A stretch of DNA of 64,000 bases from Psychrobacter sp. P2G3. GTDB taxonomy: Bacteria; Pseudomonadota; Gammaproteobacteria; Pseudomonadales; Moraxellaceae. Position numbers and translations under genes: made by a program. The stretch is taken from positions 310,001 through 374,000 of the forward strand of contig NZ_CP012529.1 in the NCBI RefSeq assembly GCF_001593285.1, given 5' to 3'. The notes below the pieces were generated by a model. That model had not been told where the DNA came from. It did no database searches and worked only from the letters and a program-made list of their open reading frames with translations. Positions 25,016 through 36,077 of this stretch are shown one piece after another (position 1 is the first letter of the stretch; each line of letters begins with the position of its first letter).

Positions 25016-25902
25016 TAAGCCACCTCATTAAAGTCGGTCTTGCCAATGCGGCGGCTACTGGCACGATAGGCGAGTAATAGTACGGCCATCGCAAGGGTCA
25101 ATAATACGCTGGCTGCTGCGCCAAATGGCCAATCACGCGCATCCAAAAATTGGTTTTTAATAATATTACCAACCAATAAATTTCGCGATCCACCCAAAAT
25201 ATCTGCCACATAGAACATACCCATCGCTGGCAATAACACTAACAGAACTCCTGAGATAATCCCAGGTGTAGTCAATGGTAGCACCACGTGCCAAAAGGTC
25301 TGTGTCTTGGAAGCGCCCAAATCCTGCGAAGCAAGTAGCATGTCATTACGTAAATCAGTAAATACTGCGTATAACGGCAGTACCATAAACGGGAATAACA
25401 AATAAGTTAAGCCTGCTATTACCGCGCCTTGGGTGTATAAAATATCAATAGGGGCATCGATTACGCCTATCGCTAATAGTGATTTATTAATCAAACCGTT
25501 ATTGGCAAATAGCAATTTAAGCGCATAAGTCCGTACTAAAGAGTTGGTCCAAAATGGCAGTATTAATAGCATCATGAGCAGCGGCTGCCAACGCACTTTG
25601 GCTTTGGATATCAGCCATGCAAAAGGGTAACCAAGCAATAAGCAGATGACCGTGGTAATGCCTGCCATCCATAACGAATGAACGAAAACCTCAAAATACA
25701 ACGGGTCAATTATGCGTATATAGCTGTCGATACTGACAGGCAAGCTAATAAAAGCGCTGCTATCGCGGGTCAAAAAACTGACAGCGATGACTAAAATATT
25801 TGGCAGTAACGCAAATATCAGTAGCCAACCCCAGATCAGCCATAGCGTTGCGGTGCGAAAAGGGGTTTTGCTGCCCAAATTGAAACGGCTATTACCTGCC
25901 AT
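25015..25902 (-). CDS. potH: Polyamine ABC transporter permease PotH/PotB-like
   Basis: 295-aa permease partner of PotI. It has about six helices, and the ATPase-docking motif ASQDLGASKTQTFWHVVLPLTTPGI lies about two thirds along. The segment LPFWTNSLVRTYALKLLFANNGL is typical of PotB/PotH. Its ATG overlaps the potG stop (TGATG) and its stop overlaps the potI ATG, so the three genes form a tightly coupled operon. Confidence 0.9.
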   Translation of the reverse strand: MAGNSRFNLGSKTPFRTATLWLIWGWLLIFALLPNILVIAVSFLTRDSSAFISLPVSIDSYIRIIDPLYFEVFVHSLWMAGITTVICLLLGYPFAWLISKAKVRWQPLLMMLLILPFWTNSLVRTYALKLLFANNGLINKSLLAIGVIDAPIDILYTQGAVIAGLTYLLFPFMVLPLYAVFTDLRNDMLLASQDLGASKTQTFWHVVLPLTTPGIISGVLLVLLPAMGMFYVADILGGSRNLLVGNIIKNQFLDARDWPFGAAASVLLTLAMAVLLLAYRASSRRIGKTDFNEVA

Positions 25903-27182
25903 CAGCTGCCATCCTTTTGTGCAATTTTATTTTGCGCCAATACGTTTTGCGCATCTCCATTCCGCTCATGTGCTTTTTGTTCTACAAGATGGTCTTCTGG
26001 CAATACCCATTCCCAACCATCCACCCATGAGACTTTGACCGCTTCATTCAATTTATAATCAAAGCTGGGGTCATCTTCATCAAAGAATTCAGAGGCTTTA
26101 ATAATATGACCGTTTGCCAATTCGATAATCGAATCTAAGGTGCTACCTTTGTAGTTACTTTCAATGACGCGGCCGAGTAAGCCGCCATGTTCTTTATCAT
26201 TGGGATCATAAATCCGTAAATCCTCAGGGCGCAGTAGCAAATTAACGATATCACCCACTTGCACGTCATTGGCAAAATCAGGACGGCGCAGGTTACGTAA
26301 CGCTGTCGGTCCATCTTGTGCTTGCGCCTCACAGACCTCGACCTCGATACGGCCATTGGTTACTTTCCCATCACGATCTGGCTGGTCCGGATAGACGCCC
26401 TTTACCTCTGCTTTAAATAAATTAGTTTCACCGATGAATTTGGCGGTAAATAAATTGGCAGGGGTTTCATAAATCTCAATCGGTGTGCCAATTTGCTGGA
26501 ATGTACCGTCTTTCATCACCGCAATACGGTCTGACATTGATAACGCTTCTTCTTGGTCATGGGTGACAAACACAAAGGTAATACCAAGCTCTCGTTGCAG
26601 ACGCTTAAGCTCAGATTGCATTTGCAAACGCAGCTTATGATCAAGTGCGGATAGCGGCTCATCAAGTAATAGTAGTTTAGGACGGTTAATCACCGCGCGT
26701 GCAATGGCAACGCGCTGCTGCTGACCACCAGATAAATCTTGCGGTTTACGATTGGCTAAATGCTCAAGCTGTACCATGGCCAGCATCTCGCGCACCCGCG
26801 TTTGAATCTCATCTTTAGGGACTTTTTTAATCTTAAGCCCGTAAGCGACATTTTGCGCAACGGTCATATGCGGAAATAATGCATACTGCTGAAACACGGT
26901 ATTGACCGGACGCTTATCGGCTGGCAAGCCCGCCACCTGTACGCCATCTAAATATATTGCCCCAGCATTTGGCTGCTCAAAACCAGCAATTAAGCGCAGT
27001 AGTGTCGTCTTGCCGCAGCCCGATGGGCCAAGCAAGGTTAAAAATTCACCATGCTTGATATCGAGGTTTATATCTTTTAATACTTCCGTTTGATCATAGG
27101 TTTTTTTTAGACCAGTCAGTTGCAGCAGTACAGTGTCAGGTGACGCCGAGGTTTTATGCGTGTTTGAAGTCGATTCGGTCAT
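25902..27182 (-). CDS. potG: Polyamine ABC transporter ATPase PotG/PotA-like
   Basis: ATPase subunit of the putrescine/spermidine importer, 426 aa. Walker [12 protein letters not shown] (about residues 54-64), Q-loop [11 protein letters not shown], signature [14 protein letters not shown], Walker [13 protein letters not shown] and the switch His in [10 protein letters not shown] are all visible. The C-terminal TOBE region ([31 protein letters not shown]) is followed by a longer tail than E. coli PotG (377 aa), ending in a charged Asn/Gln/Lys stretch. AGGAAC lies eight bases upstream of ATG 27182. No periplasmic binding protein gene (potF/potD) lies upstream or downstream. Confidence 0.93.
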   Translation of the reverse strand: MTESTSNTHKTSASPDTVLLQLTGLKKTYDQTEVLKDINLDIKHGEFLTLLGPSGCGKTTLLRLIAGFEQPNAGAIYLDGVQVAGLPADKRPVNTVFQQYALFPHMTVAQNVAYGLKIKKVPKDEIQTRVREMLAMVQLEHLANRKPQDLSGGQQQRVAIARAVINRPKLLLLDEPLSALDHKLRLQMQSELKRLQRELGITFVFVTHDQEEALSMSDRIAVMKDGTFQQIGTPIEIYETPANLFTAKFIGETNLFKAEVKGVYPDQPDRDGKVTNGRIEVEVCEAQAQDGPTALRNLRRPDFANDVQVGDIVNLLLRPEDLRIYDPNDKEHGGLLGRVIESNYKGSTLDSIIELANGHIIKASEFFDEDDPSFDYKLNEAVKVSWVDGWEWVLPEDHLVEQKAHERNGDAQNVLAQNKIAQKDGS

Positions 27183-27669
27183 AAGATTTGTTCCTAAGCG
27201 TCCAACGTGTCAGTACAGCTATTAATATAAGACACTGTAAACAAGATGGTTTGGCATGAGCGTAAGCGTAGTCGGCTGGTTGCTGCGTATTATAACAAAC
27301 CCTTGATATAAATCATTGAAAGTTCGTTGTATGTTACGCGCGTTATATGGGCATAGTGACAAAAGTTTCTTTCATCTATTCTCTCGAGTGTTTTACTATT
27401 GTATTTCTATAAGATTTGAGTGGTTGTTCAATGTCTTAAAGCTAAGCTATTTGACACTGTTAATAACGACCATCTTCATAAAACGACCCTAGCGCAAATT
27501 TTTTATCATTTTTTTTGCTTTATTCCTATACAATCATTTGATGGCTGAAAAATATAATGAGCCTCGTAGCTTGATAATTATTAACCAACCATTGAGCTAA
27601 TTAATATCTAAAAAAATAAATTTAAAGTAATTTGCAATTCTAATAGTGATTAATAATCAAGGACCACTT
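27183..27669. other. Divergent control region between potG and can
   Basis: 487 bp, AT-rich. It should contain the promoters of both divergent units. No binding-protein gene, riboswitch or clear repeat is seen. Confidence 0.4.
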
Positions 27670-28308
27670 ATGCCCAACGATACACGCCCACAGACAGGTC
27701 AAGAAGCACTTGAGCTTTTAAAAGAAGGTAACGCCCGCTATGTTGATAGCCTTACCAGCACGGATCCATGTATGCAACGCCGTCCAGAGCTAGTCAGTGA
27801 TCAAGACCCTCTAGCTATTATTTTGGGTTGCTCAGATGCACGTGTACCGGTTGAGATTGTGTTTGATCAAGGTTTAGGTGATTTATTTGTCATTCGCGTG
27901 GCGGGTAACGTGGTTGCCCCTTCACAGATTGGCTCAGTTGAATTCGCTGCCGAAAAGTTCGGTACCAAGCTGGTTGTGGTGCTGGGACATTCACATTGCG
28001 GTGCGGTCACAGCCTGCGTAGAAGCGCTTATCAATCCTGAACAGAACTATTCACCTAACTTGCAATCTATCGTCGACCGTATTCGTCCAAGCGTTTATAA
28101 CTTGCATGAACTTGCGACTGCCAACGGTCAAGATGTAGATGCGGACGAGCTAGTCGATCGCTCTATAAGTGCCAACGTGCGCATGTCGGTCAGTCAGCTC
28201 AAGCATGGTTCGCGAGCGTTAGAGGACTTAGCTAACAGTAATCAATTACTTATCGTTGGTGCAGAGTATGATTTAGAAACAGGGAAGGTGCGGTTTTTAG
28301 ACAGCTAA
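27670..28308 (+). CDS. can: Beta-class carbonic anhydrase
   Basis: Zinc enzyme interconverting CO2 and bicarbonate in the cytoplasm. The 212-aa chain has the beta-class zinc ligands: Cys in GCSDARVP (with the Asp-Arg dyad) and His...Cys in GHSHCGAV. DLFVIRVAGNVV and GSVEFAAEKFGTKLVVVLGHS are further family signatures. ATG 27670 has AAGGA six bases upstream; an in-frame GTG at 27646 is less likely. A small hairpin lies just after the stop but lacks a T-run. Confidence 0.94.
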   Translation: MPNDTRPQTGQEALELLKEGNARYVDSLTSTDPCMQRRPELVSDQDPLAIILGCSDARVPVEIVFDQGLGDLFVIRVAGNVVAPSQIGSVEFAAEKFGTKLVVVLGHSHCGAVTACVEALINPEQNYSPNLQSIVDRIRPSVYNLHELATANGQDVDADELVDRSISANVRMSVSQLKHGSRALEDLANSNQLLIVGAEYDLETGKVRFLDS

Positions 28309-28463
28309 TCAATATGCTTGATTGAGCATATTAAAGGTATGCTCTTACAAAACCCTATCAATAATTCCGCCGTTTTTTATTATGATGAGATGGTCATGCA
28401 AGTCATTGTCACAGTGATTTGCTATCTTTTAGATTTTACATTTTGTTAAATATTAGGATAATT

Positions 28464-29054
28464 ATGTCTACTCTAGCGTCTACTTCATCTGTTAACTCAG
28501 CAACTGATAATAATGCATCAACCGTCGCTCAGCCAGCTAGCAGCGTAACTACAGCTGGCGTTCAGCCTATCTCCGCGCAGACTTCAGGCTTTACTTTTAA
28601 CCATACTATGCTGCGGGTAAAAGACCCTGCTAAGTCGTTAGCGTTTTATACTGGCGTACTCGGTATGACTTTGCTGGCGGTAAAGAAATTCCCTGATATG
28701 GGATTTGATTTATATTTCTTAGCCAAGCTTACCGATAGCGAGCGTGAGAATTTGCCTGCTGGTAATGATTTGGAAATCTTTGCGTTCCGTCAGCGCGGTA
28801 TTTTAGAGTTGACCCATAACTACGGTACCGAAACGAAAGCTGACTTTAGTTATCACGATGGCAATGGTGAGCCACAAGGTTTTGGACATATTTGCTTTAG
28901 CGTGCCTAGTCTTGATGAAGCGGTAGCTTGGTTTGATAAAAATAATGTCGAATTTAAAAAACGCCCAGAAGATGGCAGTATGAAAAATATCGCCTTTATC
29001 AAAGACGTTGACGGCTATTGGATTGAGATTGTACAAGCCGATTTGATGGGCTAG
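28464..29054 (+). CDS. gloA: Lactoylglutathione lyase (glyoxalase I)
   Basis: Isomerises the methylglyoxal-glutathione hemithioacetal to S-lactoylglutathione. The 196-aa chain carries an N-terminal low-complexity tail of about 45 residues (Ser/Thr/Ala/Val-rich) before the glyoxalase fold starting FNHTMLRVKDPAKSLAFYTGVLGM, with metal ligand His. The other ligands are visible in ILELTHNYG, GFGHICFSV and GYWIEIVQ. The longer form with the inner loop (KKFPDMGFDLYFLA) resembles the eukaryotic and Pseudomonas zinc-type enzymes more than short E. coli GloA (135 aa). ATG 28464 has AGGA upstream. Confidence 0.9.
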   Translation: MSTLASTSSVNSATDNNASTVAQPASSVTTAGVQPISAQTSGFTFNHTMLRVKDPAKSLAFYTGVLGMTLLAVKKFPDMGFDLYFLAKLTDSERENLPAGNDLEIFAFRQRGILELTHNYGTETKADFSYHDGNGEPQGFGHICFSVPSLDEAVAWFDKNNVEFKKRPEDGSMKNIAFIKDVDGYWIEIVQADLMG

Positions 29055-29085
29055 ATTTCAGACATGTGAAAAATACATATGAAAA

Positions 29086-29130
29086 ATAAAGGTGCTGATG
29101 GATATAAAGGTACTGATGAACATAAAAGTT
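29086..29130. repeat. 18-bp tandem repeat, 2.5 units
   Basis: ATAAAGGTGCTGATGGAT (29086-29103), ATAAAGGTACTGATGAAC (29104-29121), then ATAAAAGTT. It lies in the spacer between gloA and the mscS-type gene, just before the latter's RBS. Confidence 0.7.
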
Positions 29131-29155
29131 AAATAACTTAAGGAGTGACACCTGA

Positions 29156-30139
29156 ATGCCTACTTCTGAGGCAGACCCTACGTTGAGTGCTGAGGCTGCT
29201 GCTACAACGGCTGATGCGCTGACGTATCAAAGCATTATCGATTCCGCAAATGGCATCCTGATTGGCTTTGTTGAGCGTATACCGTATTTTGTGGCTTCGA
29301 TTATCGTTATCCTAATTTTTTGGTTTCTATCGGTTGTCTTCAAAAAAATCGTCTATAAATTATTAGGAAGTCGTAGTCGCCATCAGAACTTAGTTAAAGT
29401 GTTTCAGCGGGTAGGCGGTGCACTGATTATTTTCATTGGTTTTATGATTGCGATGGTTATAGCTGTGCCAGGATTTACGCCTACCAAGCTGATTGGTGCA
29501 CTCGGTATTGGTTCGGTCGCCATTGGTTTTGCTTTTAAAGATATTTTTCAAAACTTACTATCTGGTATTTTGCTGCTCATCTCAGAGCCATTTCGGATCG
29601 GCGATCAGATTGTCTCAGGGGATTACGAAGGGACAGTTGAAGATATCAAGATTCGTGCGACTACCATTAAGACTTATGATGGTCGGCAAGTGGTCATTCC
29701 AAACTCAGATTTGTATACTTCAGCAGTGACTGTCAATACTGCCTATAAGCAGCGTCGTTTACAGCTTGCGGTAGGGATAGGATATGCAGATGATATCAAT
29801 GAAGCCAAAGCTGAGATTATGCAAGCATTGAGCCGAGCTGATACGGTGTCCAAAGAAGCAACGCCAACTATTATCGCAGTCAACTTAGGCGATTCAACTA
29901 TTGATCTAATTGTGCGCTGGTTCATTGATGATGGCACTCAAGCTAATAAAGTGGCCTCAATAGACCAAGTTTTAATTGAAGTCAAGACTGCACTCGATGC
30001 AGCTGGTATCGATATGCCGTTCCCTGTACGTACTCTGGATATGAGTGATCCATCGGTAAAAGCTATGGTAAAATCGTTGAATAAGCAGGATGATGCAAAT
30101 AAAGATCAAACCGAGACTACAAGCCTTATTACGGAATAG
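29156..30139 (+). CDS. Small-conductance mechanosensitive channel (MscS family)
   Basis: 327-aa inner-membrane channel that opens on membrane tension during osmotic downshock. About three helices at residues 40-140. The pore helix region is LIGALGIGSVAIGFAFKDIFQNLLSGILLL, then the beta domain LISEPFRIGDQIVSGDYEGTVEDIKIRATTIKTYDGRQVVIPNSDLYTS (quoted by its ends: LISEPFRIGD and VVIPNSDLYTS) and a C-terminal alpha/beta vestibule. The last 25 residues are charged and variable. RBS AAGGAG precedes ATG 29156. Length is slightly above E. coli MscS (286 aa). Confidence 0.93.
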   Translation: MPTSEADPTLSAEAAATTADALTYQSIIDSANGILIGFVERIPYFVASIIVILIFWFLSVVFKKIVYKLLGSRSRHQNLVKVFQRVGGALIIFIGFMIAMVIAVPGFTPTKLIGALGIGSVAIGFAFKDIFQNLLSGILLLISEPFRIGDQIVSGDYEGTVEDIKIRATTIKTYDGRQVVIPNSDLYTSAVTVNTAYKQRRLQLAVGIGYADDINEAKAEIMQALSRADTVSKEATPTIIAVNLGDSTIDLIVRWFIDDGTQANKVASIDQVLIEVKTALDAAGIDMPFPVRTLDMSDPSVKAMVKSLNKQDDANKDQTETTSLITE

Positions 30140-30173
30140 CTGGCCTCACAGATTTCAAATTCAAGCCAATAAA

Positions 30174-30209
30174 AAACCACCATTATCATCGCGATATGGT
30201 GGTTTTTTT
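30174..30209. terminator. Bidirectional terminator between mscS-type gene and cytochrome c' gene
   Basis: Stem AAACCACCAT / ATGGTGGTTT (10 bp, perfect) with a T-run after it and an A-run before it. It serves both convergent genes. Confidence 0.85.
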
Positions 30210-30234
30210 ATTTCTCTACTAATCAAGAAGATGA

Positions 30235-30705
30235 TTAATCTTCTTTCACTCTAAAGTCTGTATGACAGGATTTGCAGCTGTCGCCAACTTGTCCAATGGC
30301 AGGCATCACATCCTCGACACTAGTCGCTGTTTGTGCGGCAGCACTTAATTCAGAGGTTACTTGTTGAAAGTTGTCTGCTTCAGCACGAAAACCATCAACG
30401 TCACTCCAAACGGCTTCAGTTGCGTTACCAGCGGCTTCTGCATTTGCAAAATGGCTCCAAGGGTTTTTAGCTTCCTCTGCTAAGAAGGTAGCTTGCTCTT
30501 TAAATACGTCAGCATCAAAAGTGTCTGGCTCTTTAGCCATACCACCTATGACTTTCATCGAATCGCCATAGTTTTTCATAATATCTTGGCGTGCTTTAAC
30601 ATCAGGGTCAGCTGGCGTGCTACAGGCTGTTAGACCGAGGGTAGCTGTCATCAATGTAATGCCGAAGATAGATTTTAATGATTTATTAGTATGAACCTGT
30701 GCCAT
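30235..30705 (-). CDS. Lipoprotein cytochrome c' (class II cytochrome c)
   Basis: 156 aa. Signal peptide with lipobox LTAC and Cys28, then a four-helix-bundle-type sequence and a haem motif CKSCH only 13 residues from the C-terminus, the layout of class II cytochromes (c' / c-556). Helix 1 carries RQDIMKNYGDSMKVIGGM, where the Met may be the axial or distal-side residue. Family roles include NO binding and resistance; none can be assigned here. The lipobox means it is tethered, which is unusual for the mostly soluble family. ATG 30705 has AAAGGAG upstream. Confidence 0.86.
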   Translation of the reverse strand: MAQVHTNKSLKSIFGITLMTATLGLTACSTPADPDVKARQDIMKNYGDSMKVIGGMAKEPDTFDADVFKEQATFLAEEAKNPWSHFANAEAAGNATEAVWSDVDGFRAEADNFQQVTSELSAAAQTATSVEDVMPAIGQVGDSCKSCHTDFRVKED

Positions 30706-31112
30706 GTAAATTACTCCTTTAAAATTGGCTAATAAAACAGATAGGCGCGTTAGCAAACGCTGACCTCGAATTGAAATGGTACTTTGTAATTTATAAGCTC
30801 AACTGCTGCCTATGAGCAGTCGTTTATGAAATGCAAATCTTGATACTGTCTTAGTTTCCAATATCTTAATTTTCCATATCAGTATTTATTGTTACCGTAC
30901 TCTCTCAATGTAACCGTGATAAGAGAAAGCCTTGTAGGTTACTTCAGTGCAATTTTGTAAACACATGTAACTCTAAGACTAGGCTCATTATAGCTGATAA
31001 GCCAGCGAGTAAAAATTATAAGTGATAAACAATGCTTAAAATGCTTGAATAGGAAAAACTTAAACAATAAAGGCCAGCTATAAAAGCTGACCTGTTTTAA
31101 TATTAGAAAAGA
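30706..31112. other. Spacer between hemF and cytochrome c' gene
   Basis: 407 bp. Both genes are on the minus strand, so this holds the hemF 3' end signal and the cytochrome c' promoter. No gene is seen. Confidence 0.4.
31071..31093 (-). terminator. Possible terminator after hemF
   Basis: Hairpin AGGCCAGCT / AGCTGACCT (one mismatch). On the minus strand it is followed by a short T-rich stretch. Weaker than the other terminators here. Confidence 0.45.
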
Positions 31113-32147
<1,035 letters not shown>

Positions 32148-32258
32148 TCAGTATGTTTCTTAAGGATTTTTGCTGTTAGTAATTTTATCTATGCTGATAG
32201 TAAATTTATCCATTCAGGAGCAGTTTATTCAGATTTATGCAATCTACTCAGGTATATC

Positions 32259-32942
32259 TTATTTATTGAGATGAGCCTCAGTATAGAATTCTTTATCAAA
32301 AAGATGACCCATGCGGTCACGTTTGGTCGCTAGATAGTCAGCATTGCTATCATTAACGCCAACGACCAACGGTACACGTTCGACCACATTGACACCATTT
32401 TCGCTTAGATAGGCCACCTTATCAGGGTTATTGGTGATAAGGCGAACCTCATCAACCCCTACATGGGCAAGCATAGGACTACACATATCATAGATACGGG
32501 CATCAGCGGGTAGACCTAACATGAGGTTGGCATCTAGGGTATCATGGCCTTGATCTTGTAAGGCATATGCGCGGATTTTATTGGTTAGACCAATACCGCG
32601 ACCTTCTTGACGCAGATATAAGATAGCACCGCAGCCAGTTGCTTGTATTGCTTGCATGGCTGTATTGAGCTGTGCACCGCAGTCGCATTTTAACGAGCCA
32701 AAAGCATCGCCTGTCAAGCACTCAGAGTGAATACGGACTAACGGGATGGGATGATCTGCTAATTTATGCTGCTCATTTGTAGGAGTTGTTGGCGCGGCGT
32801 TCTCTTCTAACAATGGGTTTACCACTGGTAGGCCGACGGTAAGCATTACATGCTCTTGACCGTCTTCATTTTCAAATACATGAAGATCAAACTCGCCATG
32901 ACGAGTAGGTAGTTTTGCGCTGGTAATAAATTGATATGACAT
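32259..32942 (-). CDS. ribA: GTP cyclohydrolase II
   Basis: First step of riboflavin synthesis, opening GTP to the diaminopyrimidine. 227 aa, free-standing (not fused to RibB). Zinc ligands are the three cysteines in [40 protein letters not shown] (GTP binding and catalysis) and [11 protein letters not shown] follow. ATG 32942 begins at the conserved N-terminus and has AGGA upstream; the frame open to 32999 is unlikely to be translated. An FMN riboswitch was looked for upstream and not seen. Confidence 0.94.
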   Translation of the reverse strand: MSYQFITSAKLPTRHGEFDLHVFENEDGQEHVMLTVGLPVVNPLLEENAAPTTPTNEQHKLADHPIPLVRIHSECLTGDAFGSLKCDCGAQLNTAMQAIQATGCGAILYLRQEGRGIGLTNKIRAYALQDQGHDTLDANLMLGLPADARIYDMCSPMLAHVGVDEVRLITNNPDKVAYLSENGVNVVERVPLVVGVNDSNADYLATKRDRMGHLFDKEFYTEAHLNK

Positions 32943-33643
32943 TGATGTCCTGCATAGGCCGATCATCGTGGCGGTAGATAGTGTAGTGGTCATAGCCATG
33001 TCGTAATGACTATGTTGTAATAACTATATCCTAATAAATATATCGTAATAACTACGTTTTTCAAAAACTATGTGCTGTAGCAACTTGATGTTTGATTAGG
33101 TGTATTGATAATTAGATGCTTAATCACTAAGTAAATAATCTATGTGTTTGTAACATCTATGTTCATGATAACCATCTGGTTATCGTTTTATAAGGCTAAT
33201 AATGATAGCATCCTAATCGCGTTTATAAGAAAAACACACAAAGTTCACAGACTACGCACGATGATTAAAGCGACAGTTTAAAAAAAATGCTATTATGCCA
33301 TACTATTTTAACGGATACAGTGACAAGTCTTTGCCCTTACATTACTGTATCGTCACTCCTACATAGTAGGCAGTACATTATTATTAACATGGTCATTAGA
33401 GTTACTATTATATAGCGCCTCTAATAACGGTGTATTTAACAAAGCATGTAAATACTTTCATGCAAATACTAATAAACAGTGGCGACGCGCTAAGCATATC
33501 GTAATCTATAACCAATGCCAGCACATATTGTTTTGCTGTTAGCGTTGTAGATGGTTTCATAATACCGTATTAATATGATGACGGTGTATGGCGATATAGT
33601 AAGATAGCGCCTTGTCAGCAGATTGGTAGGTATCGTACGATTT
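32943..33643. other. Divergent spacer between ribA and dxs
   Basis: 701 AT-rich bases. Apart from the 14-bp repeat, I see short potential hairpins (GTGAC ... GTCAC at about 33319-33356) but no gene or known RNA. It holds the promoters of ribA and dxs. Confidence 0.4.
33000..33055. repeat. Degenerate 14-bp tandem repeat, four units
   Basis: GTCGTAATGACTAT, GTTGTAATAACTAT, ATCCTAATAAATAT, ATCGTAATAACTAC, head to tail, about 60-110 bp upstream of the ribA start codon. Confidence 0.65.
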
Positions 33644-35743
33644 ATGCAGCAGTCACCTTATTTTTCACAGTCTCAGTCAGCATCTGTGTCACCCCATACG
33701 TCGCTATCTACGCCATTAGCTACTGACTCTGCTGCACACCTATCAGGCTTGCAACAGACGTTCACGCAGATACCGCGTATGCGTCCTAATACACCGTTGC
33801 TTGATGCCATTGATGCACCTTCAGATATTAAGAAACTCACTACTGAGCAATTAATAGTGCTGGCCGATGAGCTGCGCTTGTTTTTATTATATTCAGCTGG
33901 TCAAAGTGGTGGACATTTTGGGGCAAATTTAGGCGTGGTTGAGTTGACCATTGCATTGCATTATCTGTTAGATACGCCTCAAGATCAGATCGTTTGGGAT
34001 GTAGGGCATCAAGCTTATGCCCATAAAGTACTTACTGGTCGCCGCGATAAGCTAAGTAGTATTCGCTCTAAAGACGGCTTGACTGCTTTTCCTGAACGCG
34101 CAGAATCTGTCTATGATACCTTTGGTGTTGGCCACTCATCTACCTCTATCTCAGCAGGTTTAGGCATGAGTTTGGCGCTGCGCTATCAAGGTCGTCCGCA
34201 GACGGTCGCTTGTGTGATTGGTGATGGGGCGATGACTGGCGGCATGGCTTTTGAGGCTATGAATGATGCAGTACAGCAAGACGCTGATTTACTAGTCATT
34301 CTAAATGATAATGACATGTCAATATCATGCTCTATTGGCGGATTTTCACGGCATTTAGCGATGCTATGGGAGTCGGGCTATCAAGTTGATATCTCAGATT
34401 CAGGTGTGCCTGTATTACGTCATCGTCCAAATATGCAGGCATTTGACCGACGTAAGCGTCACAGCGAACAGCGTGATGTGCCGCAGCTAGAAGATAATCT
34501 ATTTAAAGCGATTGGTTTTACTTATTTTGGGCCATTTGATGGTCATAATATTCCTGAGCTACTGCGTGTGTTGTCACTTGCTAAGCAGGTAAAGGGCCCA
34601 GTATTAGTACATATCTATACCACTAAAGGTAAAGGCTTTGCACCTGCTGAGGCTGATCCAGTCGGTTATCATGCAATTAGCAAACTACCTGCTGAGGATA
34701 TCATTGCCTGTGACTTTGACAAAGATAAAGCTCCTGTTAAAAGCAAAGCTTCTGAGAGTAAGGTTTCTGGGTTAAAATACTCGCAGGTATTTGGCCAGTT
34801 CTTATGTGATAAAGCAGCACAAGATGATAAATTATTAGCGATTACTCCAGCCATGGAAGAAGGCTCAGGGATGATTGACTTTGCTCGTCAGTTCCCAAAG
34901 CGTTTCTTTGATGTGGCAATTGCTGAGCAGCATGCAGTCACCTTAGCGGGCGGCATGGCAACCCAAGGCGTCAAGCCAATAGTCGCTATATACTCAACCT
35001 TTTTGCAACGTGGTTATGATCAGCTTATTCATGATATTGCCTTACAAAATCTTGATGTAACGTTTGCGATTGATCGGGCTGGTCTTGTTGGTGAAGATGG
35101 CGCCACGCATGCTGGCGTGTTTGATTTGGCTTTTTTGCGCTGTGTCCCTCACATGCTGATTGCCGCGCCAAAAGATGAAAACGAGTGCTATCATTTGCTG
35201 AATACTTGTTATGAGTATCAAGGCAGCACGGCGGTACGCTATCCACGCGGAACCGGAACTGGCGTGATGATAAGTCGTCCAGCGCAGAATTATAAGATAG
35301 GTCAAGCCATTGTAGAGTCAGTATTAGGCGCTAGTAATGCCCCTAAAAAGCTCGCGTTATTGGCATTTGGTACGATGGTTGCCACTGCTGAGCAAGCTGC
35401 CAAGATACTAACGTCTGACAGTGCTAATAGCGATTGCCAAGTACAAGTCGTTAATATGCGTTGGGTAAAGCCATTAGATACCAATTTGCTTGAGACCTTA
35501 ATTGAGCAAGGCGTTACTCATATTGCGACACTAGAAGAGCATATGATTATGGGCGGTGCAGGCAGTGCCGTAAATGAATACTTGCTCAATGCTTCTGCTG
35601 CGTTTGCCACTAAGCGTCCAGCTATCTGCAATATTGGTATTCCTGATCGCTTTATCGCCCATGGTTCCCAAGCAGAGCAATTAGCTGATTGTGGTTTGGA
35701 TACAGATGGTGTGGTTATGCAGTTACAGCGTTTATTGTCTTAA
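33644..35743 (+). CDS. dxs: 1-deoxy-D-xylulose-5-phosphate synthase
   Basis: Thiamine-diphosphate enzyme that condenses pyruvate and glyceraldehyde 3-phosphate, the entry to the MEP isoprenoid pathway and to thiamine and PLP precursors. 699 aa: N-terminal tail of about 60 variable residues, then [41 protein letters not shown], the ThDP site [19 protein letters not shown] and NDNDMSIS, and the transketolase-type second half with [17 protein letters not shown], the catalytic Glu, [18 protein letters not shown] and YPRGTG. Longer than E. coli Dxs (620). An in-frame TTG occurs at 33623, but ATG 33644 is preferred. Confidence 0.96.
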   Translation: MQQSPYFSQSQSASVSPHTSLSTPLATDSAAHLSGLQQTFTQIPRMRPNTPLLDAIDAPSDIKKLTTEQLIVLADELRLFLLYSAGQSGGHFGANLGVVELTIALHYLLDTPQDQIVWDVGHQAYAHKVLTGRRDKLSSIRSKDGLTAFPERAESVYDTFGVGHSSTSISAGLGMSLALRYQGRPQTVACVIGDGAMTGGMAFEAMNDAVQQDADLLVILNDNDMSISCSIGGFSRHLAMLWESGYQVDISDSGVPVLRHRPNMQAFDRRKRHSEQRDVPQLEDNLFKAIGFTYFGPFDGHNIPELLRVLSLAKQVKGPVLVHIYTTKGKGFAPAEADPVGYHAISKLPAEDIIACDFDKDKAPVKSKASESKVSGLKYSQVFGQFLCDKAAQDDKLLAITPAMEEGSGMIDFARQFPKRFFDVAIAEQHAVTLAGGMATQGVKPIVAIYSTFLQRGYDQLIHDIALQNLDVTFAIDRAGLVGEDGATHAGVFDLAFLRCVPHMLIAAPKDENECYHLLNTCYEYQGSTAVRYPRGTGTGVMISRPAQNYKIGQAIVESVLGASNAPKKLALLAFGTMVATAEQAAKILTSDSANSDCQVQVVNMRWVKPLDTNLLETLIEQGVTHIATLEEHMIMGGAGSAVNEYLLNASAAFATKRPAICNIGIPDRFIAHGSQAEQLADCGLDTDGVVMQLQRLLS

Positions 35744-36077
35744 GCGAAAGTAAAAAACTCTGGATTAATTCTTTAAGAGATGTACATTAAGAAATATTGA
35801 AACTGAAGTAACGCCTACTTGCCGTAGGTGCTCATTGTTTTACAGCTTGCGTAATTTGTGATGGCAGCCATTAAAGATGGTAAGCTTCGTATTTATGGTC
35901 GTTTTTATTTTTTTATAACGCTTTTAGTATGATACGGTCAGTCTTTTTAAGGTCGTATAGGTGTAGCGTAATATGGCAGACAATTGGTGTGCCGTTTACG
36001 TATGTAAGTGCAATATTAGTAGTATCTAGTAGTAGTATTCATTCATTTTATTCATTCATCAAGTAGATAGGTTATTT
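35744..36077. other. dxs-suhB spacer
   Basis: 334 bp without a convincing gene. No terminator with a clear T-run was found directly after dxs. The suhB promoter should be here. Confidence 0.4.

Noticed and set aside
32943..33643. Possible FMN riboswitch upstream of ribA
   Set aside because: No AGGAUAUGCC-type conserved core was found; the region has a tandem repeat instead.
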